Assembly: GCA_905200545.1 (NCBI GenBank)
Contig: CAJKKQ010000001.1
Location: 175,759 to 239,758, forward strand
DNA: 64,000 bases
DNA from: an uncultured Oscillibacter sp.
GTDB taxonomy: Bacteria > Bacillota > Clostridia > Oscillospirales > Oscillospiraceae
Direction: 5' to 3'
The notes beneath the pieces were generated by a model, which was not told the DNA's origin, ran no database searches, and saw only the letters and a list, made by a program, of their open reading frames with translations. A program made the translations under genes and the position numbers. Shown piece by piece: positions 15,632-24,921 of the stretch; position 1 is the first letter of the stretch; each line of letters begins with the position of its first letter.

Positions 15632-16633
15632 TCAGCCGCCGCTGTATTCCAGCTCCTCCGGCACCCGGTAGAGCATCCCGGTAAAGGTGCCGTCCGCCTC
15701 CCGGTGAATGACGGGCAGATAGACACGGCCATCCAGAGAACCTCGGAATCTGCTGCGGTAAATCCCGTGTTCATCAAAGTCGCTCTCAGTCAGCTTATCC
15801 AGATCCAGGATCCAGGACGGGCCCCCGCCAGGATCCTGGATCTCGTACTGATCCGTCACATGCTCCACGCTCTCCTCCACCAGCTCACACGATTCCAGGG
15901 GAATGTTTTGGTAATGTTCCCGTTCTTTCTCCCATTCTTCCCACCTCTGCTGGACCTCCTCCGGGGACTCCTCGATGCTATAAACCATGGGACCTGCGAT
16001 ATCCAGTGTGACGCTGACCGTCTGCTTCGTCCCGTCCCGGAACTCCGCCTCGGCGGTAATGGGAACCTGCTCCGGCAAATCATCACTGCCGGAGGCCTCC
16101 ATCCCCCAAAACAACAGCGTCCCGCTCTCCAGAGTGCTCTTGTCCACCGTGACGCGGTTCCCGACTATCTCAAACTCCTCACCGCACAGTGCCAGCTGCT
16201 GCTCCGGCCCCACATACATACGGCTCACATTCTCCTCCAGAGACAGCTCCGCCACATTCTGGCTGGCGAAGAATCCCGTCTCCGTGGAGAAGGTCACCTG
16301 GGCAACATGGTCCCCCTCGTAGCCCAAGCCAATATTCACATAAAAGTTCTTCCCGTCAAAGTGCCCCCCCAGGATTTCCGGCCGCTCCCAGATATCTTGC
16401 GCCCGAAACCCGATGGTGCCGTCCTCCTCCAGATCCAGGGCATAGGTTTTCACTACAAAGACATGCTCCTCCTGGGGCAGGGCCAGCAGCGCCCCCAGGA
16501 TCCCCAGGCACACGCACGCCGCCGCCAGGCCGCGCCAGATCCAATGCCTCCGCCGGGGCGTGTAGTCACAGGCCTCCTGATAGTACCGGTCCCCTACCGC
16601 ACCCAGGCCGTCAAAAAGCTGCTTGCCGCTCAT
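15632..16633 (-). CDS. Anti-sigma-factor-like membrane protein
   Basis: The 333-residue protein has a cytoplasmic N-terminus of about 32 residues ending in basic TPRRRHW, one membrane segment (about 33-52) and an extracytoplasmic domain of about 280 residues. The layout matches single-pass anti-sigma partners of ECF sigma factors. Its start overlaps the end of the sigma gene by four bases, so they are co-translated. The outer domain has a degenerate beta-rich pattern that I do not recognise. Inferred role: hold the sigma factor until an envelope signal arrives. A zinc-type HxxxCxxC motif is absent. Confidence 0.7.
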   Translation of the reverse strand: MSGKQLFDGLGAVGDRYYQEACDYTPRRRHWIWRGLAAACVCLGILGALLALPQEEHVFVVKTYALDLEEDGTIGFRAQDIWERPEILGGHFDGKNFYVNIGLGYEGDHVAQVTFSTETGFFASQNVAELSLEENVSRMYVGPEQQLALCGEEFEIVGNRVTVDKSTLESGTLLFWGMEASGSDDLPEQVPITAEAEFRDGTKQTVSVTLDIAGPMVYSIEESPEEVQQRWEEWEKEREHYQNIPLESCELVEESVEHVTDQYEIQDPGGGPSWILDLDKLTESDFDEHGIYRSRFRGSLDGRVYLPVIHREADGTFTGMLYRVPEELEYSGG

Positions 16634-17184
16634 ATGGGTCTCCCCCTTTCCGCCAGATAGTCCCGCATGCGCTGGCGCAGGCGCGTCAGTCGGACGGAAA
16701 CCGTCTTCTCAGACAGCCCCACCCGCCGGGCAATCTGGGCGTAGGAATCGCAGAATCCATAGCGCCGCAGGAAAATCACCCGGTTTTCCCGGCTCAGCGT
16801 GTCCAAAAATGCCTCCAGCAAGCCGGCCAGCTCTCCCGCCTCCACTTCCGCCTCCACGCAGCTGGGATCCGGCAGGCACTCCTCCAGTTCCTCCAGTGCG
16901 ATTTGGTATCCGCCCCGCTTTTCCGCATGATTCCAGCGGCAGCGCTTGATAGCCAGGTTCCGGACGATCTTGCAGAGATATCCCAAAAGACAGTCCGACC
17001 GCTCCGGCGGAATGGCGTTCCAGGCTCCCAGATAGGTGTCGTTGACGCACTCCTCGGCATCCCGGCTGCTGGAGAGCATCTGCATGGCCAAAGCATGGAG
17101 GGTCTTGCCGTACCGCTCCTCCATCTCTCCCAGCGCCTGTTCTGACCGCTGGAACAGCAGTTCAATGATCTGGGCATCATCCAC
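16630..17184 (-). CDS. ECF-type RNA polymerase sigma factor
   Basis: The 184-residue sigma-70 family protein has region 2 around residues 20-80 (AEECVNDTYLGAWNAIPP). Region 4 lies around 125-178 (LSRENRVIFLRRYGFCDSYAQIARRVGLSEKTVSVRLTRLR), with a clear helix-turn-helix. The acidic linker between them (about 90-118) is longer than usual. The start is preceded by GAAAGGGGGCGGAACGG. It is followed by the coupled membrane anti-sigma-like gene. A possible -10 (TAGAAT) lies upstream on the minus strand, but no clear ECF autoregulatory promoter could be defined. Confidence 0.88.
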   Translation of the reverse strand: MDDAQIIELLFQRSEQALGEMEERYGKTLHALAMQMLSSSRDAEECVNDTYLGAWNAIPPERSDCLLGYLCKIVRNLAIKRCRWNHAEKRGGYQIALEELEECLPDPSCVEAEVEAGELAGLLEAFLDTLSRENRVIFLRRYGFCDSYAQIARRVGLSEKTVSVRLTRLRQRMRDYLAERGRPI

Positions 17185-17276
17185 CCGTTCCGCCCCCTTT
17201 CCCTCTCTATTCTATATACTCCGCTTTTGTCCCCAAAAACTACATGCACCCGGCAATTTTTCTGAAAAAGCCGCAA

Positions 17277-17305
17277 AAAGGGCACGGCCTGAGGCCATGC
17301 CCTTT
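17277..17305 (-). terminator. Terminator of the YwaF-type gene
   Basis: A 13-bp stem around GGGCATGGCC/GGCCGTGCCC with one G-U pair and a TCA loop, followed by TTTTTG when read on the minus strand. Confidence 0.8.
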
Positions 17306-17315
17306 CAAAAATCCG

Positions 17316-18035
17316 TTACAGTTCTCCTGCCCAGGTACGCTTTGCAGAGCGGCTGCGGGGCAGATACCGGCGGTAAAAAATCAGCTGGATCAGAACCAGC
17401 AGCCCCCCGTAAAGAAGCAGCAAAAACAGGCTTCGGGGCACTGCGGCGCTCAATCGCTCCAGCGGGGTGCCCACACCTCCGGCCGTGTAGCAGTAATCCC
17501 AGCCAAAGAGTCGGTTGAGCACCAGGCTCACCCCCACCAGCCCCGCCACCGGCAAAAAGCAGCTGTACCGATCCGCCGGTTGGGGGCGGTAATAGCCGCT
17601 GGCCCACATGGCGGCAGTCACCAGGATCATCATCACATGGTACATGAGGCTCCGCACAGGCACAAAGCTGAAAAAAGAGTACTGTCCCACGTAGACGTTG
17701 AACACCAGGCCGAACACACCTCCCAGCATCCCCATGGTGCACACCGTGGCGCAGGCCGTTTGCCGCACACGCTCCCGGCGGGCGAAGAGGGCCGCCGGCA
17801 GCAGCAGCCAGAACAGGGAGCAGAGGTACAGGGGCAGTGTGGTGGAAAAATCGATGCCGCCGGTGGTTCGGGCCTCCCAGACCCAGTACACCGGATCAAA
17901 GAACAGCGCCGCCACAGCACACACCTTCAGGCATCGGATTACCGTGCCCGGTTCCGCCCGGCGGGCGGCGGTACAGGTCAGGGGCACCAGAGCTGCGGTC
18001 ACCAGGATCACCAGCAGATGCGGCAGTTTGAACAT
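17316..18035 (-). CDS. YwaF/TIGR02206 family integral membrane protein
   Basis: The 239-residue protein has about six hydrophobic segments spanning most of its length. It has the family-typical core in which STTLPLYLCSLFWLLLPAALF is followed by VFNVYVGQYSFFSF and YHVMMILVTAAMW. TIGR02206 proteins are membrane proteins of unknown function. The start at 18035 (MFKLPHLLV) follows GGTGGAAAGACA; a frame-open ATG 33 bases earlier has no ribosome site. It is monocistronic, with its own terminator. Confidence 0.8.
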   Translation of the reverse strand: MFKLPHLLVILVTAALVPLTCTAARRAEPGTVIRCLKVCAVAALFFDPVYWVWEARTTGGIDFSTTLPLYLCSLFWLLLPAALFARRERVRQTACATVCTMGMLGGVFGLVFNVYVGQYSFFSFVPVRSLMYHVMMILVTAAMWASGYYRPQPADRYSCFLPVAGLVGVSLVLNRLFGWDYCYTAGGVGTPLERLSAAVPRSLFLLLLYGGLLVLIQLIFYRRYLPRSRSAKRTWAGEL

Positions 18036-18184
18036 TGTCTTTCCACCCTTCCTCCCATCAGCGCCCATGGGAAACCGGCGCTGCTGCTCTTTCTCTCATT
18101 TTAGAAGGATAGCAGGCAGACCTGTAGGATTCCTCCAGGAAGCCTTAAGATTTGTAAAGGTTCCCGCCTTTCTCCTTCCAGGAT

Positions 18185-18212
18185 TTGACGCGGCGGCGGA
18201 ATCTGATATAAT
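18185..18212 (+). promoter_or_regulatory. Promoter of the two-component operon
   Basis: TTGACG (18185-18190), a 16-bp spacer and consensus TATAAT (18207-18212), 52 bases before the response-regulator start. Confidence 0.75.
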
Positions 18213-18263
18213 GGGGGCGAATTCCCCCAAAAATCACCACCTGCCAAAAAGGAGGCCGCCCCT

Positions 18264-18938
18264 ATGACCGCTTCGATCCTCATCGCCGAAGACGACGACG
18301 ACATCCGCAGCCTGCTGCGCCTCTACCTGGAGGGCGAGGGCTACCGGGTGCTGGAGGCGCCGGACGGCGCTGCCGCCCTGCGCCTGGCCCGGAAGGAATC
18401 CCCCGATATGGCAGTTCTGGATGTCATGATGCCGGAGATGAACGGCTTTGAACTGACCCAGGCCCTGCGCAAGTACAGCGATATCCCCATTCTGATCCTC
18501 TCCGCCAAAAGCCAGGATAACGACAAGATCCTGGGATTGAACCTGGGCGCCGACGATTACATTGCCAAGCCCTTCAATCCCGTGGAGATCGTGGCCCGGG
18601 TAAAGGCCCAGCTGCGCCGGGCCAACCGCACCACCGGCAGCACCTTGACCGTGCGGGATCTGACCCTGGACACCGCCAGCTTCCAGCTCTGGAAGGATGG
18701 GCGGCAGATCCTCCTGACCCCTATGGAATATAAGATCCTGGCCATGCTCATGCGCTCCCCCGGACGGATCTTCACCAAGATCCAGCTCTACGAGGGAGCC
18801 ATCGGCACCTATTTTGAAGGAGATGACAACACCATGATGGTGCACATCTCCAAACTGCGGGAGAAAATCGAAGATGACCCCAAAAATCCCCGCTACATTA
18901 TAACTGTGAGAGGATTGGGATACAAAATTGAAAAATAA
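18264..18938 (+). CDS. OmpR/PhoB-family response regulator
   Basis: A 224-residue DNA-binding response regulator. The receiver domain has the acidic cluster EDDDD (9-13), phospho-acceptor D53 in AVLDVMMPEMNG and the conserved lysine in ILSAKSQ. A winged-helix output domain covers about residues 128-222 (LTPMEYKILAMLM ... TVRGLGYKIEK). AGGAGG precedes the ATG. The sensor kinase gene overlaps its 3' end by 11 bases. The adjacent ABC exporter genes are the likely target, as in bacitracin- or peptide-responsive modules. Confidence 0.95.
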   Translation: MTASILIAEDDDDIRSLLRLYLEGEGYRVLEAPDGAAALRLARKESPDMAVLDVMMPEMNGFELTQALRKYSDIPILILSAKSQDNDKILGLNLGADDYIAKPFNPVEIVARVKAQLRRANRTTGSTLTVRDLTLDTASFQLWKDGRQILLTPMEYKILAMLMRSPGRIFTKIQLYEGAIGTYFEGDDNTMMVHISKLREKIEDDPKNPRYIITVRGLGYKIEK

Positions 18939-20541
18939 TCTGCTGCGGGGAAGCCTTTTTGAGCTTCTGGCCAAGAACTACCTGCTCTTTACCCTGACCC
19001 TGCTGGCAATCGGCGGCAGCGTTTTCTGGCTGTGGAACACCTGGCTGGACGAGATCTACCGCCCAGTGGACTGGTATGCGATGGTGCAAAGCGAAGCCCT
19101 GGTTCAGGGGGACTATGCCAGCCTTGAAAGCTATGTGAGCGGCGAGGGCAATGCCTTCGCCGTCTATGACGGCAACGGGCAGCTGGCATATGCCTCCGCC
19201 GACGGCTTTGATGACTCCTATACCGCCGGAGAACTGGCCTGCATCCCCCCTTACCTGGACGCAACCACCACCGATGCCTATGAGACCACAGGGGAAGACG
19301 GCCGTCCCCGGTACCTGCTCATCAAGCACCGCTACGAAAACGGCGGCACCACAGAGGTGGCCACCATGCTGCTGGACGAGCACTACCGGGTGATCTTCGG
19401 CGGCTTCGGCGACGGCCGGGATGCCTACTCCCCTCTGGAGTACCAGCTGCTCTCCGGGCATCGGTTCCCCGGCAGTTTTCTCTCCTGCTACCATTTCCAG
19501 GACGCAAGGGGGCAGGGACGCACGCTGCTCATCCGGGAAGCGCTGGTAAGCGGGGACGCATACTTCCAGCGCTATCAGGACTCCTGGAAGATCTGGCTGC
19601 TGGTAATCCCCCTGTATCTGGCTGATGCAGGACTTTTTATCTGGTGGCTGAGCCGGAAGATCGCCCGTCCCCTGCGGCGGCTCAACGACGCGGTGGTCTC
19701 CCAGTCTGAAGGACGCATCAGCCGGGTGGGCAACTGTGGCGGTACCCGGGAGATCCGCCGCATCGGGGAGAGCTTTGACCGTTTCTCCGACCGGCTGGCG
19801 GAAAGCGAGGCGGAGCGCCGCCGCCTGGACGCAGGACGGCAAAAGCTCATTGCCGACATCTCCCACGACCTCAAGACTCCCATCACCGTCATCGCCGGCT
19901 ATGCCGACGCCATTTGCGACGGCAAGGTGCCGCCGGAGGAGACCCAGCGCTACCTGCACGTCATCCAAGCCAAGGCCCAGACCCTAACGGAGCTGGTAAA
20001 TACCTTCCATGAATACAGCAAGGTGGAGCATCCGGAATTCGTTCTCCATCCCCAGCGCACGGATCTGTGCGAATTTCTCCGGGAGTATCTGGCGGTCAAA
20101 TACGATGAGATCGACCTGGCGGGGTTTTCCCTGGAGGTCTCCATCCCGGAAGAACCCATCTTCTGCCCGCTGGATCGCCCCCAGTTCCGCCGGGTGCTGG
20201 ACAACCTCCTCTCCAACGCCCTGCGCCACAACCGGTTGGGTACGGTGCTGTTTTTCGACGTGGCCGTCTCCGGCACCCAGGTCCTTCTGCGGGTGGGCGA
20301 CAACGGCGCCGGTATCCCTCCGGAACGGGCCAGGCATATTTTCGACCCCTTTGTGGTGGGCAGCGACGCCCGCTCCGGCAAGGGCAGCGGCCTGGGACTG
20401 GCCATCACCCGCCGTATCGTGGAAAAGCACGGCGGCACCGTGGATCTGGCTGACCGTCCCGCCCCCGGCAGGAGCACGGAGTTCCTTCTGCGCCTGCCGC
20501 TGGACAGCGGGACGGTTCCCGGGAATCCCGCATCCATATAG
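18928..20541 (+). CDS. Membrane sensor histidine kinase
   Basis: A 537-residue kinase starting at TTG 18928, inside the end of the regulator gene. Two membrane segments (about 15-36 and 218-240) flank an extracellular sensor of about 180 residues with no recognised ligand domain. HAMP follows (about 241-295). The DHp helix has H313 in ADISHDLKTPITVIAGYAD. The ATPase domain carries RVLDNLLSNALRHN (N box), DNGAGIPPERA (G1) and GKGSGLGLAI (G2). It presumably phosphorylates D53 of the adjacent regulator. The use of TTG as start and the overlap suggest translational coupling. Confidence 0.93.
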   Translation: MKNNLLRGSLFELLAKNYLLFTLTLLAIGGSVFWLWNTWLDEIYRPVDWYAMVQSEALVQGDYASLESYVSGEGNAFAVYDGNGQLAYASADGFDDSYTAGELACIPPYLDATTTDAYETTGEDGRPRYLLIKHRYENGGTTEVATMLLDEHYRVIFGGFGDGRDAYSPLEYQLLSGHRFPGSFLSCYHFQDARGQGRTLLIREALVSGDAYFQRYQDSWKIWLLVIPLYLADAGLFIWWLSRKIARPLRRLNDAVVSQSEGRISRVGNCGGTREIRRIGESFDRFSDRLAESEAERRRLDAGRQKLIADISHDLKTPITVIAGYADAICDGKVPPEETQRYLHVIQAKAQTLTELVNTFHEYSKVEHPEFVLHPQRTDLCEFLREYLAVKYDEIDLAGFSLEVSIPEEPIFCPLDRPQFRRVLDNLLSNALRHNRLGTVLFFDVAVSGTQVLLRVGDNGAGIPPERARHIFDPFVVGSDARSGKGSGLGLAITRRIVEKHGGTVDLADRPAPGRSTEFLLRLPLDSGTVPGNPASI

Positions 20542-20553
20542 CGTCCTTCCCTT

Positions 20554-20592
20554 CCGCGCCTCCGGACCTTCGGGCCCGGGGGCGTTTTCTTT
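20554..20592 (+). terminator. Hairpin between kinase gene and ABC genes
   Basis: A GC-rich imperfect stem (CGCCTCCGGACC / GGGCCCGGGGGCG) followed by TTTTCTTT. It likely separates or attenuates transcription between the regulatory and transporter genes. Confidence 0.65.
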
Positions 20593-20678
20593 ATGCCTTC
20601 CTTTGCAAATCTTAACCCATGATATATGGCAAATGAAGTTTCCCCGGCTATGATAGCCCCCAGAAAGGAGGCAGCGCC

Positions 20679-21407
20679 ATGCAAGAATCCGACCTGCGCA
20701 GCCGCCCCATCATCGAAGTGAAGGACATCCGCAAGGAATACCCCATCGGGGATGAGACGGTGGTGGCCCTCAAGCGCATCAACCTCAGCGTCTCCCGGGG
20801 GGAGATCTGCTGTATCTTCGGCACCTCCGGCTCCGGCAAGTCCACCCTGCTCAACCAGCTGGCAGGCATGGAAAAACCCACCCGGGGCCAGGTGCTCATC
20901 GGCGGCGTACCCATCTCCCGCCTCAGTGAAAACCAGCTGGCATCCTTCCGGCAAAAGCACCTGGGCTTCGTGTTCCAGTCCTACAATCTGCTGCCAAACC
21001 TCACCGCCACGGAAAATGTGGCCATGCCCCTGCTGTTCCGGGGCGTGCCCAAGCAGCAGCGGGAGGCGGCGGCCCGCAAACTTCTCACCCGGGTGGGCCT
21101 GGCCCACCGGCTGGACCACTTCCCCAGGCAGATGTCCGGCGGCCAGCAGCAGCGGGCGGGCATCGCCCGGGCCTTTATCGCCCGGCCTGACGTGGTGTTT
21201 GCCGATGAGCCCACGGGGAACCTGGACTCCAAAACCACCGTGGAGATCATGGAGATGATCTGTTCCTTTGCCCGGGACTATCACCAGACCATCATCCTGG
21301 TAACCCACGACCCCGAAATGGCATCCTATGCCGACCGTATCGTCACCCTCATCGACGGCGAGATCGTCAGCAATCAACTCAACAACAAGGAGAAGAGCCC
21401 ATCATGA
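20679..21407 (+). CDS. MacB/LolD-type ABC transporter ATP-binding protein
   Basis: A 242-residue ATPase with Walker A GTSGSGKST (about 48-56), a Q-loop in FVFQSYNLLPNLTATENV, signature MSGGQQQRAGIARA, Walker B VVFADEPTGNLDS and the H-loop in LVTHDPEMA. The signature and the LLPNLTATENV stretch are typical of the MacB/LolD/FtsE group, which drive mechanotransmission or export through FtsX-type permeases. GAAAGGAGGCAGCGCC precedes the ATG. It overlaps the next gene by four bases. Partner permease: 23519. Confidence 0.93.
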   Translation: MQESDLRSRPIIEVKDIRKEYPIGDETVVALKRINLSVSRGEICCIFGTSGSGKSTLLNQLAGMEKPTRGQVLIGGVPISRLSENQLASFRQKHLGFVFQSYNLLPNLTATENVAMPLLFRGVPKQQREAAARKLLTRVGLAHRLDHFPRQMSGGQQQRAGIARAFIARPDVVFADEPTGNLDSKTTVEIMEMICSFARDYHQTIILVTHDPEMASYADRIVTLIDGEIVSNQLNNKEKSPS

Positions 21408-23515
21408 AAGACCGTATTCTCAAAACCGGCGCCGCGCTGGCGCTGATCCTCACCCTGGTTGCATCGGTGCTGCCCCTGGGCGCCCTGGCAGAGGGGGGAA
21501 CCCTGTACATTACCGGCTACACGGTGGAGGACTCCTCCGGTAAAGGGGCCGGCAGCATTACCAAGGGTTCCGTGGTGAACATCACCGTCTCCGTCAAGGA
21601 TACCAGTGACGGTACCGGCGGCGCGGATCCAAAGGCCCTGGATATCACCAAGCTGGATGACAGCTTTTCCGGCGGCAGCGTCCAGGTGGACAAGACCTCC
21701 CCGGAGGGGCGGCCTCTGGTCTATGCGGTGAAGTTCTCCAACATCAAGTACAAGGGCGCCGGTCAAAGCCTGCGGTTTCAGATCGGCCGGGCCGGGGAGC
21801 CCGACAGCTACCAGACCATGGAGGTCACCATCACAGAGGCCGTGGTCTACGATCCCTCCGCCAGCGCGCCTCCCCCGGCACCCGAGGCCCCGCCGGAGCC
21901 CATCCCTGCCCCCATGGTGGTCGTCTACCGCAGCGAGATGGAAAAGCCCATTGAGGCCGGGCAGGAGATGGATCTGACCATCACCTTCCGCAACCTGGGA
22001 GGTGCCCGCCTGCGCTCCCCCGTGGCCACCTTCACCCCCTCGGACTCCCTGAATATCATAGGGGGAACCTCCTCTTTTGTGCTGGATGATATCAACAGCA
22101 AAAAAAGCGGCAGCGTGACGCTGCGCATCCGGGCCAACAGCACCATTCCCTCTCCCAACCAGTCTCTGGGTGTGGAGCTGAAATTCAACTACGACAACAA
22201 TGTCTCCCTGGTTCAGGGCAGCATCACCGACAAGGTGTCCATCCCCGCCCTGGGCAGGGAGAGCGTGCCCCAGCCGCCGGTGCTGGTGACCCGTTCCGCT
22301 CTGGGAAAGCCCATCTCCCCGGGCCAGGCCCTGGACGTCACCGTCTCCTTCCAAAACGCCGGGACCACCAAGCTGGTCTCCCCGGTAGCCACGGTGACGC
22401 CCTCCGACTCCCTGGTCGTTCTCAACGAAACGTCCACTTTCCTGCTGCCGGACATCGCCCCCGGCGCCACCGGCAGCATCACCGTGCGCGTCAAGGCGCT
22501 TCAGGAGATCTCCTCCACCAACCAGTCCCTGGGCACGGAGCTGAAATTCGGTTACGACAACGGTGGGATGCTGACCCAGGCCACCGTGTCGGACCGGGTA
22601 AATCTGGCCGCCACGCCTCCCTCTAAAACGGATACCCCGGTGCCCAACCTGGTGATTCAGAAATTCTCCTACGGCGAGGGCTCTGTCCCCGCCGGCGGCA
22701 AATTCCCCCTGGGCATCGTCTTTCAGAACACCGGTACGGTGAAGGTGGAAAACGTGGTGGTGACCGTGGACGGCGGCGAGAGCTTTACCATGGACGGCAG
22801 CACCAACACCTTCTATTATAAAACCCTGGGAGCCGGCTCCAGCCAGACCCTCACCGTCCCCATGCAGGCGGTGCCTGCCAGCAAGAGCGGCGCTCAGAGC
22901 ATAGGCGTCAGTTTCAAATACGAGTATCTGGACGGGGAAAAGCGCACCCCCTCCACCGCCGATATCAAAATCTCCGTTCCGGTGTACCAGCCGGATCGGT
23001 TCCAGATCAACGCCCCTGCCGTGCCGGAGAGCATGACTGTGGGAGAGGAGGCTGAAGTCACCCTTGCCTATGTCAACAAGGGCAAGGACGACATCGCCAA
23101 CGTGGAGGCCACTGTGGAGGGGGACGGCGTGGACACCCCCGCCCGCACCCAGTATCTGGGCAATATTACCGCCGGTACCAGCGGCACCATCGGCTTCGCC
23201 CTGACTCCCACCGCCGCCGGGGAGACGGAGATCGTATTGAAGATCTCCTATGAGGACGCCGACCAGCAGGTTCAGACCCGGACGTTCCCGGTGAAACTGC
23301 AGGCGGAGGAAATGGTTCCCATGGACGACTATCCCGACGTTATGGAGGAGGATCCCTCCGGGGGGATCCCCTGGCTGTGGATCGGTCTGGGCTGCGCCGT
23401 CCTGGCCGCCGCAGCGGTGGTGGTGATCCTTCGGAAAAAAGCCAGCCGCTCCGCCGAAGGCTCCTGGGACGGCAGCTGGGAGGAGACGGAGGAGACTCCC
23501 AAGGAGGAGGCGTAA
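21404..23515 (+). CDS. Exported four-module Ig-like (COG1361-type) protein with C-terminal membrane anchor
   Basis: A 703-residue protein with an N-terminal signal sequence (about 1-28, ending GALAEGG) and four tandem NEW3/CARDB-like beta-sandwich modules. Modules 2 and 3 are clear duplicates sharing PVATxTPSDSL, the NQSLGxELKFxYDN stretch and similar spacing. A proline-rich linker (about 150-170) follows the first. One membrane helix near 652-672 (LWIGLGCAVLAAAAVVVIL) precedes a short acidic cytoplasmic tail. It sits between ATPase and permease genes in one operon, the place of a MacA-like adaptor, so it is probably the extracellular partner of the ABC system. Exact function unknown. Confidence 0.8.
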   Translation: MKDRILKTGAALALILTLVASVLPLGALAEGGTLYITGYTVEDSSGKGAGSITKGSVVNITVSVKDTSDGTGGADPKALDITKLDDSFSGGSVQVDKTSPEGRPLVYAVKFSNIKYKGAGQSLRFQIGRAGEPDSYQTMEVTITEAVVYDPSASAPPPAPEAPPEPIPAPMVVVYRSEMEKPIEAGQEMDLTITFRNLGGARLRSPVATFTPSDSLNIIGGTSSFVLDDINSKKSGSVTLRIRANSTIPSPNQSLGVELKFNYDNNVSLVQGSITDKVSIPALGRESVPQPPVLVTRSALGKPISPGQALDVTVSFQNAGTTKLVSPVATVTPSDSLVVLNETSTFLLPDIAPGATGSITVRVKALQEISSTNQSLGTELKFGYDNGGMLTQATVSDRVNLAATPPSKTDTPVPNLVIQKFSYGEGSVPAGGKFPLGIVFQNTGTVKVENVVVTVDGGESFTMDGSTNTFYYKTLGAGSSQTLTVPMQAVPASKSGAQSIGVSFKYEYLDGEKRTPSTADIKISVPVYQPDRFQINAPAVPESMTVGEEAEVTLAYVNKGKDDIANVEATVEGDGVDTPARTQYLGNITAGTSGTIGFALTPTAAGETEIVLKISYEDADQQVQTRTFPVKLQAEEMVPMDDYPDVMEEDPSGGIPWLWIGLGCAVLAAAAVVVILRKKASRSAEGSWDGSWEETEETPKEEA

Positions 23516-23518
23516 ACC

Positions 23519-24856
23519 GTGAGCAGGAACGATATTTTCCGCATGTGCCTGCAAAACCTGATGCGCCGGAAATCCCGCACCTTTTTGACGGTGCTGGGCG
23601 TGCTCATCGGCTGCTGCTCCATCGTCATCATGGTGTCTCTGGGCATCGGCATGAAGGAATCCCAGGATAAGCTTCTCGCCCAGATGGGCGACCTCACCAT
23701 CATCACCGTCAACGCCCCCCAGGGGGGGCGGGGCAAGATGAAACTGGATGATGCCCTGGTCCGGCAGCTCAAGGCTCTCTCCGGGGTGGAGGCCGTGACG
23801 CCCAAGCAGAATCTGGAGGCGGAGGGCATCCGCCTGCTGTGCGGCACCGGAAACCGCTATGTGGCGGAGTGGTCTTCCGTAGCAGGGCTGGACACGGAGG
23901 CTATGGAGCAGATGGGCTACCAGCTGACCCAGGGCAGCGTTCCCAAGCGCAGCGGCGACATTGTAGTGGGGCAGTACACCGCCTACAACTTCAAGGATTC
24001 CATCCGCCCCGAGGGCATGAACATGGTGGACCGCTGGGGCGGAGAACTGGATGGCGGCGGCGATCAGGAGCATCTCCCTCCCCCCTACTTTGATCCTCTG
24101 AAGCAGAAATTCACGCTGGAAGTCACCACCCAAAGCGGCAAATTCACCGTACCCTTAACCCCTGTGGGCGTTGCCAAGGAGGACTACTCCAAAGGTTCCG
24201 AGACTTCTGACGGCATCATTCTCAGCTTGAGCGATCTGCGCAAGCTGCTGGACAAGGCCCAGGGAAACCAGAAAAAGGCGGTTCCCTACGACTCTGTGCT
24301 GGTAAAGGTAACAGACATCTCCCGGGTGGAGATGGTGGAAAATGACATCAAAGCCATGGGCTACTCCACGGAGTCCATGGAGAGCATCCGCAAGCCCATG
24401 GAAAAGGAGGCCCGGCAAAAGCAGATGATGCTGGGAGGCCTTGGCGCCATCTCCCTGTTCGTGGCAGCTCTGGGCATCACCAACACCATGATCATGTCCA
24501 TCTCCGAGCGCACCCGGGAGATCGGCATTATGAAGGCTCTGGGCTGCTATGTCACGGACATCCGGGTGATGTTCCTCTCAGAGGCCGGGGCCATCGGTCT
24601 CATCGGCGGCGTCATCGGCTGTGTCATCAGCTTCATCGCCTCGGTGGTGGTGAACCTGGTGTCCCTGGGCTTCTCGCCGGAGAATATCCTGCCGGCCATC
24701 ATCGGCGGCGAGGGGGTGAGCCGGGTCTCGGTGATCCCGCCGTGGCTGCTGCTCTTCGCGGTGGTCTTCTCCGTGCTCATCGGCCTGGGCTCCGGTTACT
24801 ACCCCGCCAACAAGGCGGTACAGATTCCCGCTCTGGAGGCCATCAAAAGCGAATAA
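23519..24856 (+). CDS. MacB/FtsX-type ABC transporter permease
   Basis: A 445-residue permease starting at GTG. One N-terminal helix (about 17-40) is followed by a MacB-PCD extracellular domain of about 260 residues. Three C-terminal helices then follow (about 305-330, 352-380 and 402-428), ending in the family-typical PANKAVQIPALEAIKSE. The segment SISERTREIGIMKALGC is the conserved coupling region contacting the ATPase. It works with the ATPase at 20679 and the surface protein at 21404. The two-component genes upstream suggest inducible export of, or defence against, a peptide or antibiotic. Confidence 0.92.
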   Translation: MSRNDIFRMCLQNLMRRKSRTFLTVLGVLIGCCSIVIMVSLGIGMKESQDKLLAQMGDLTIITVNAPQGGRGKMKLDDALVRQLKALSGVEAVTPKQNLEAEGIRLLCGTGNRYVAEWSSVAGLDTEAMEQMGYQLTQGSVPKRSGDIVVGQYTAYNFKDSIRPEGMNMVDRWGGELDGGGDQEHLPPPYFDPLKQKFTLEVTTQSGKFTVPLTPVGVAKEDYSKGSETSDGIILSLSDLRKLLDKAQGNQKKAVPYDSVLVKVTDISRVEMVENDIKAMGYSTESMESIRKPMEKEARQKQMMLGGLGAISLFVAALGITNTMIMSISERTREIGIMKALGCYVTDIRVMFLSEAGAIGLIGGVIGCVISFIASVVVNLVSLGFSPENILPAIIGGEGVSRVSVIPPWLLLFAVVFSVLIGLGSGYYPANKAVQIPALEAIKSE

Positions 24857-24862
24857 GCGTGA

Positions 24863-24894
24863 AAAAGGACCGCACGGTACCGTGCGGTCCTTTT
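24863..24894 (+). terminator. Terminator after the ABC operon
   Basis: The near-perfect palindrome AAAAGGACCGCACGG/CCGTGCGGTCCTTTT is usable from both strands, so it also serves the minus-strand dehydrogenase gene ending at 24922. Confidence 0.9.
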
Positions 24895-24921
24895 ATCATT
24901 GATTTTGCAGCAGGGCGCTCA

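Noticed and set aside
21374..24133. Minus-strand open frame of 919 codons opposite the Ig-like protein and permease
   Set aside because: Antisense shadow without domain or start signal.
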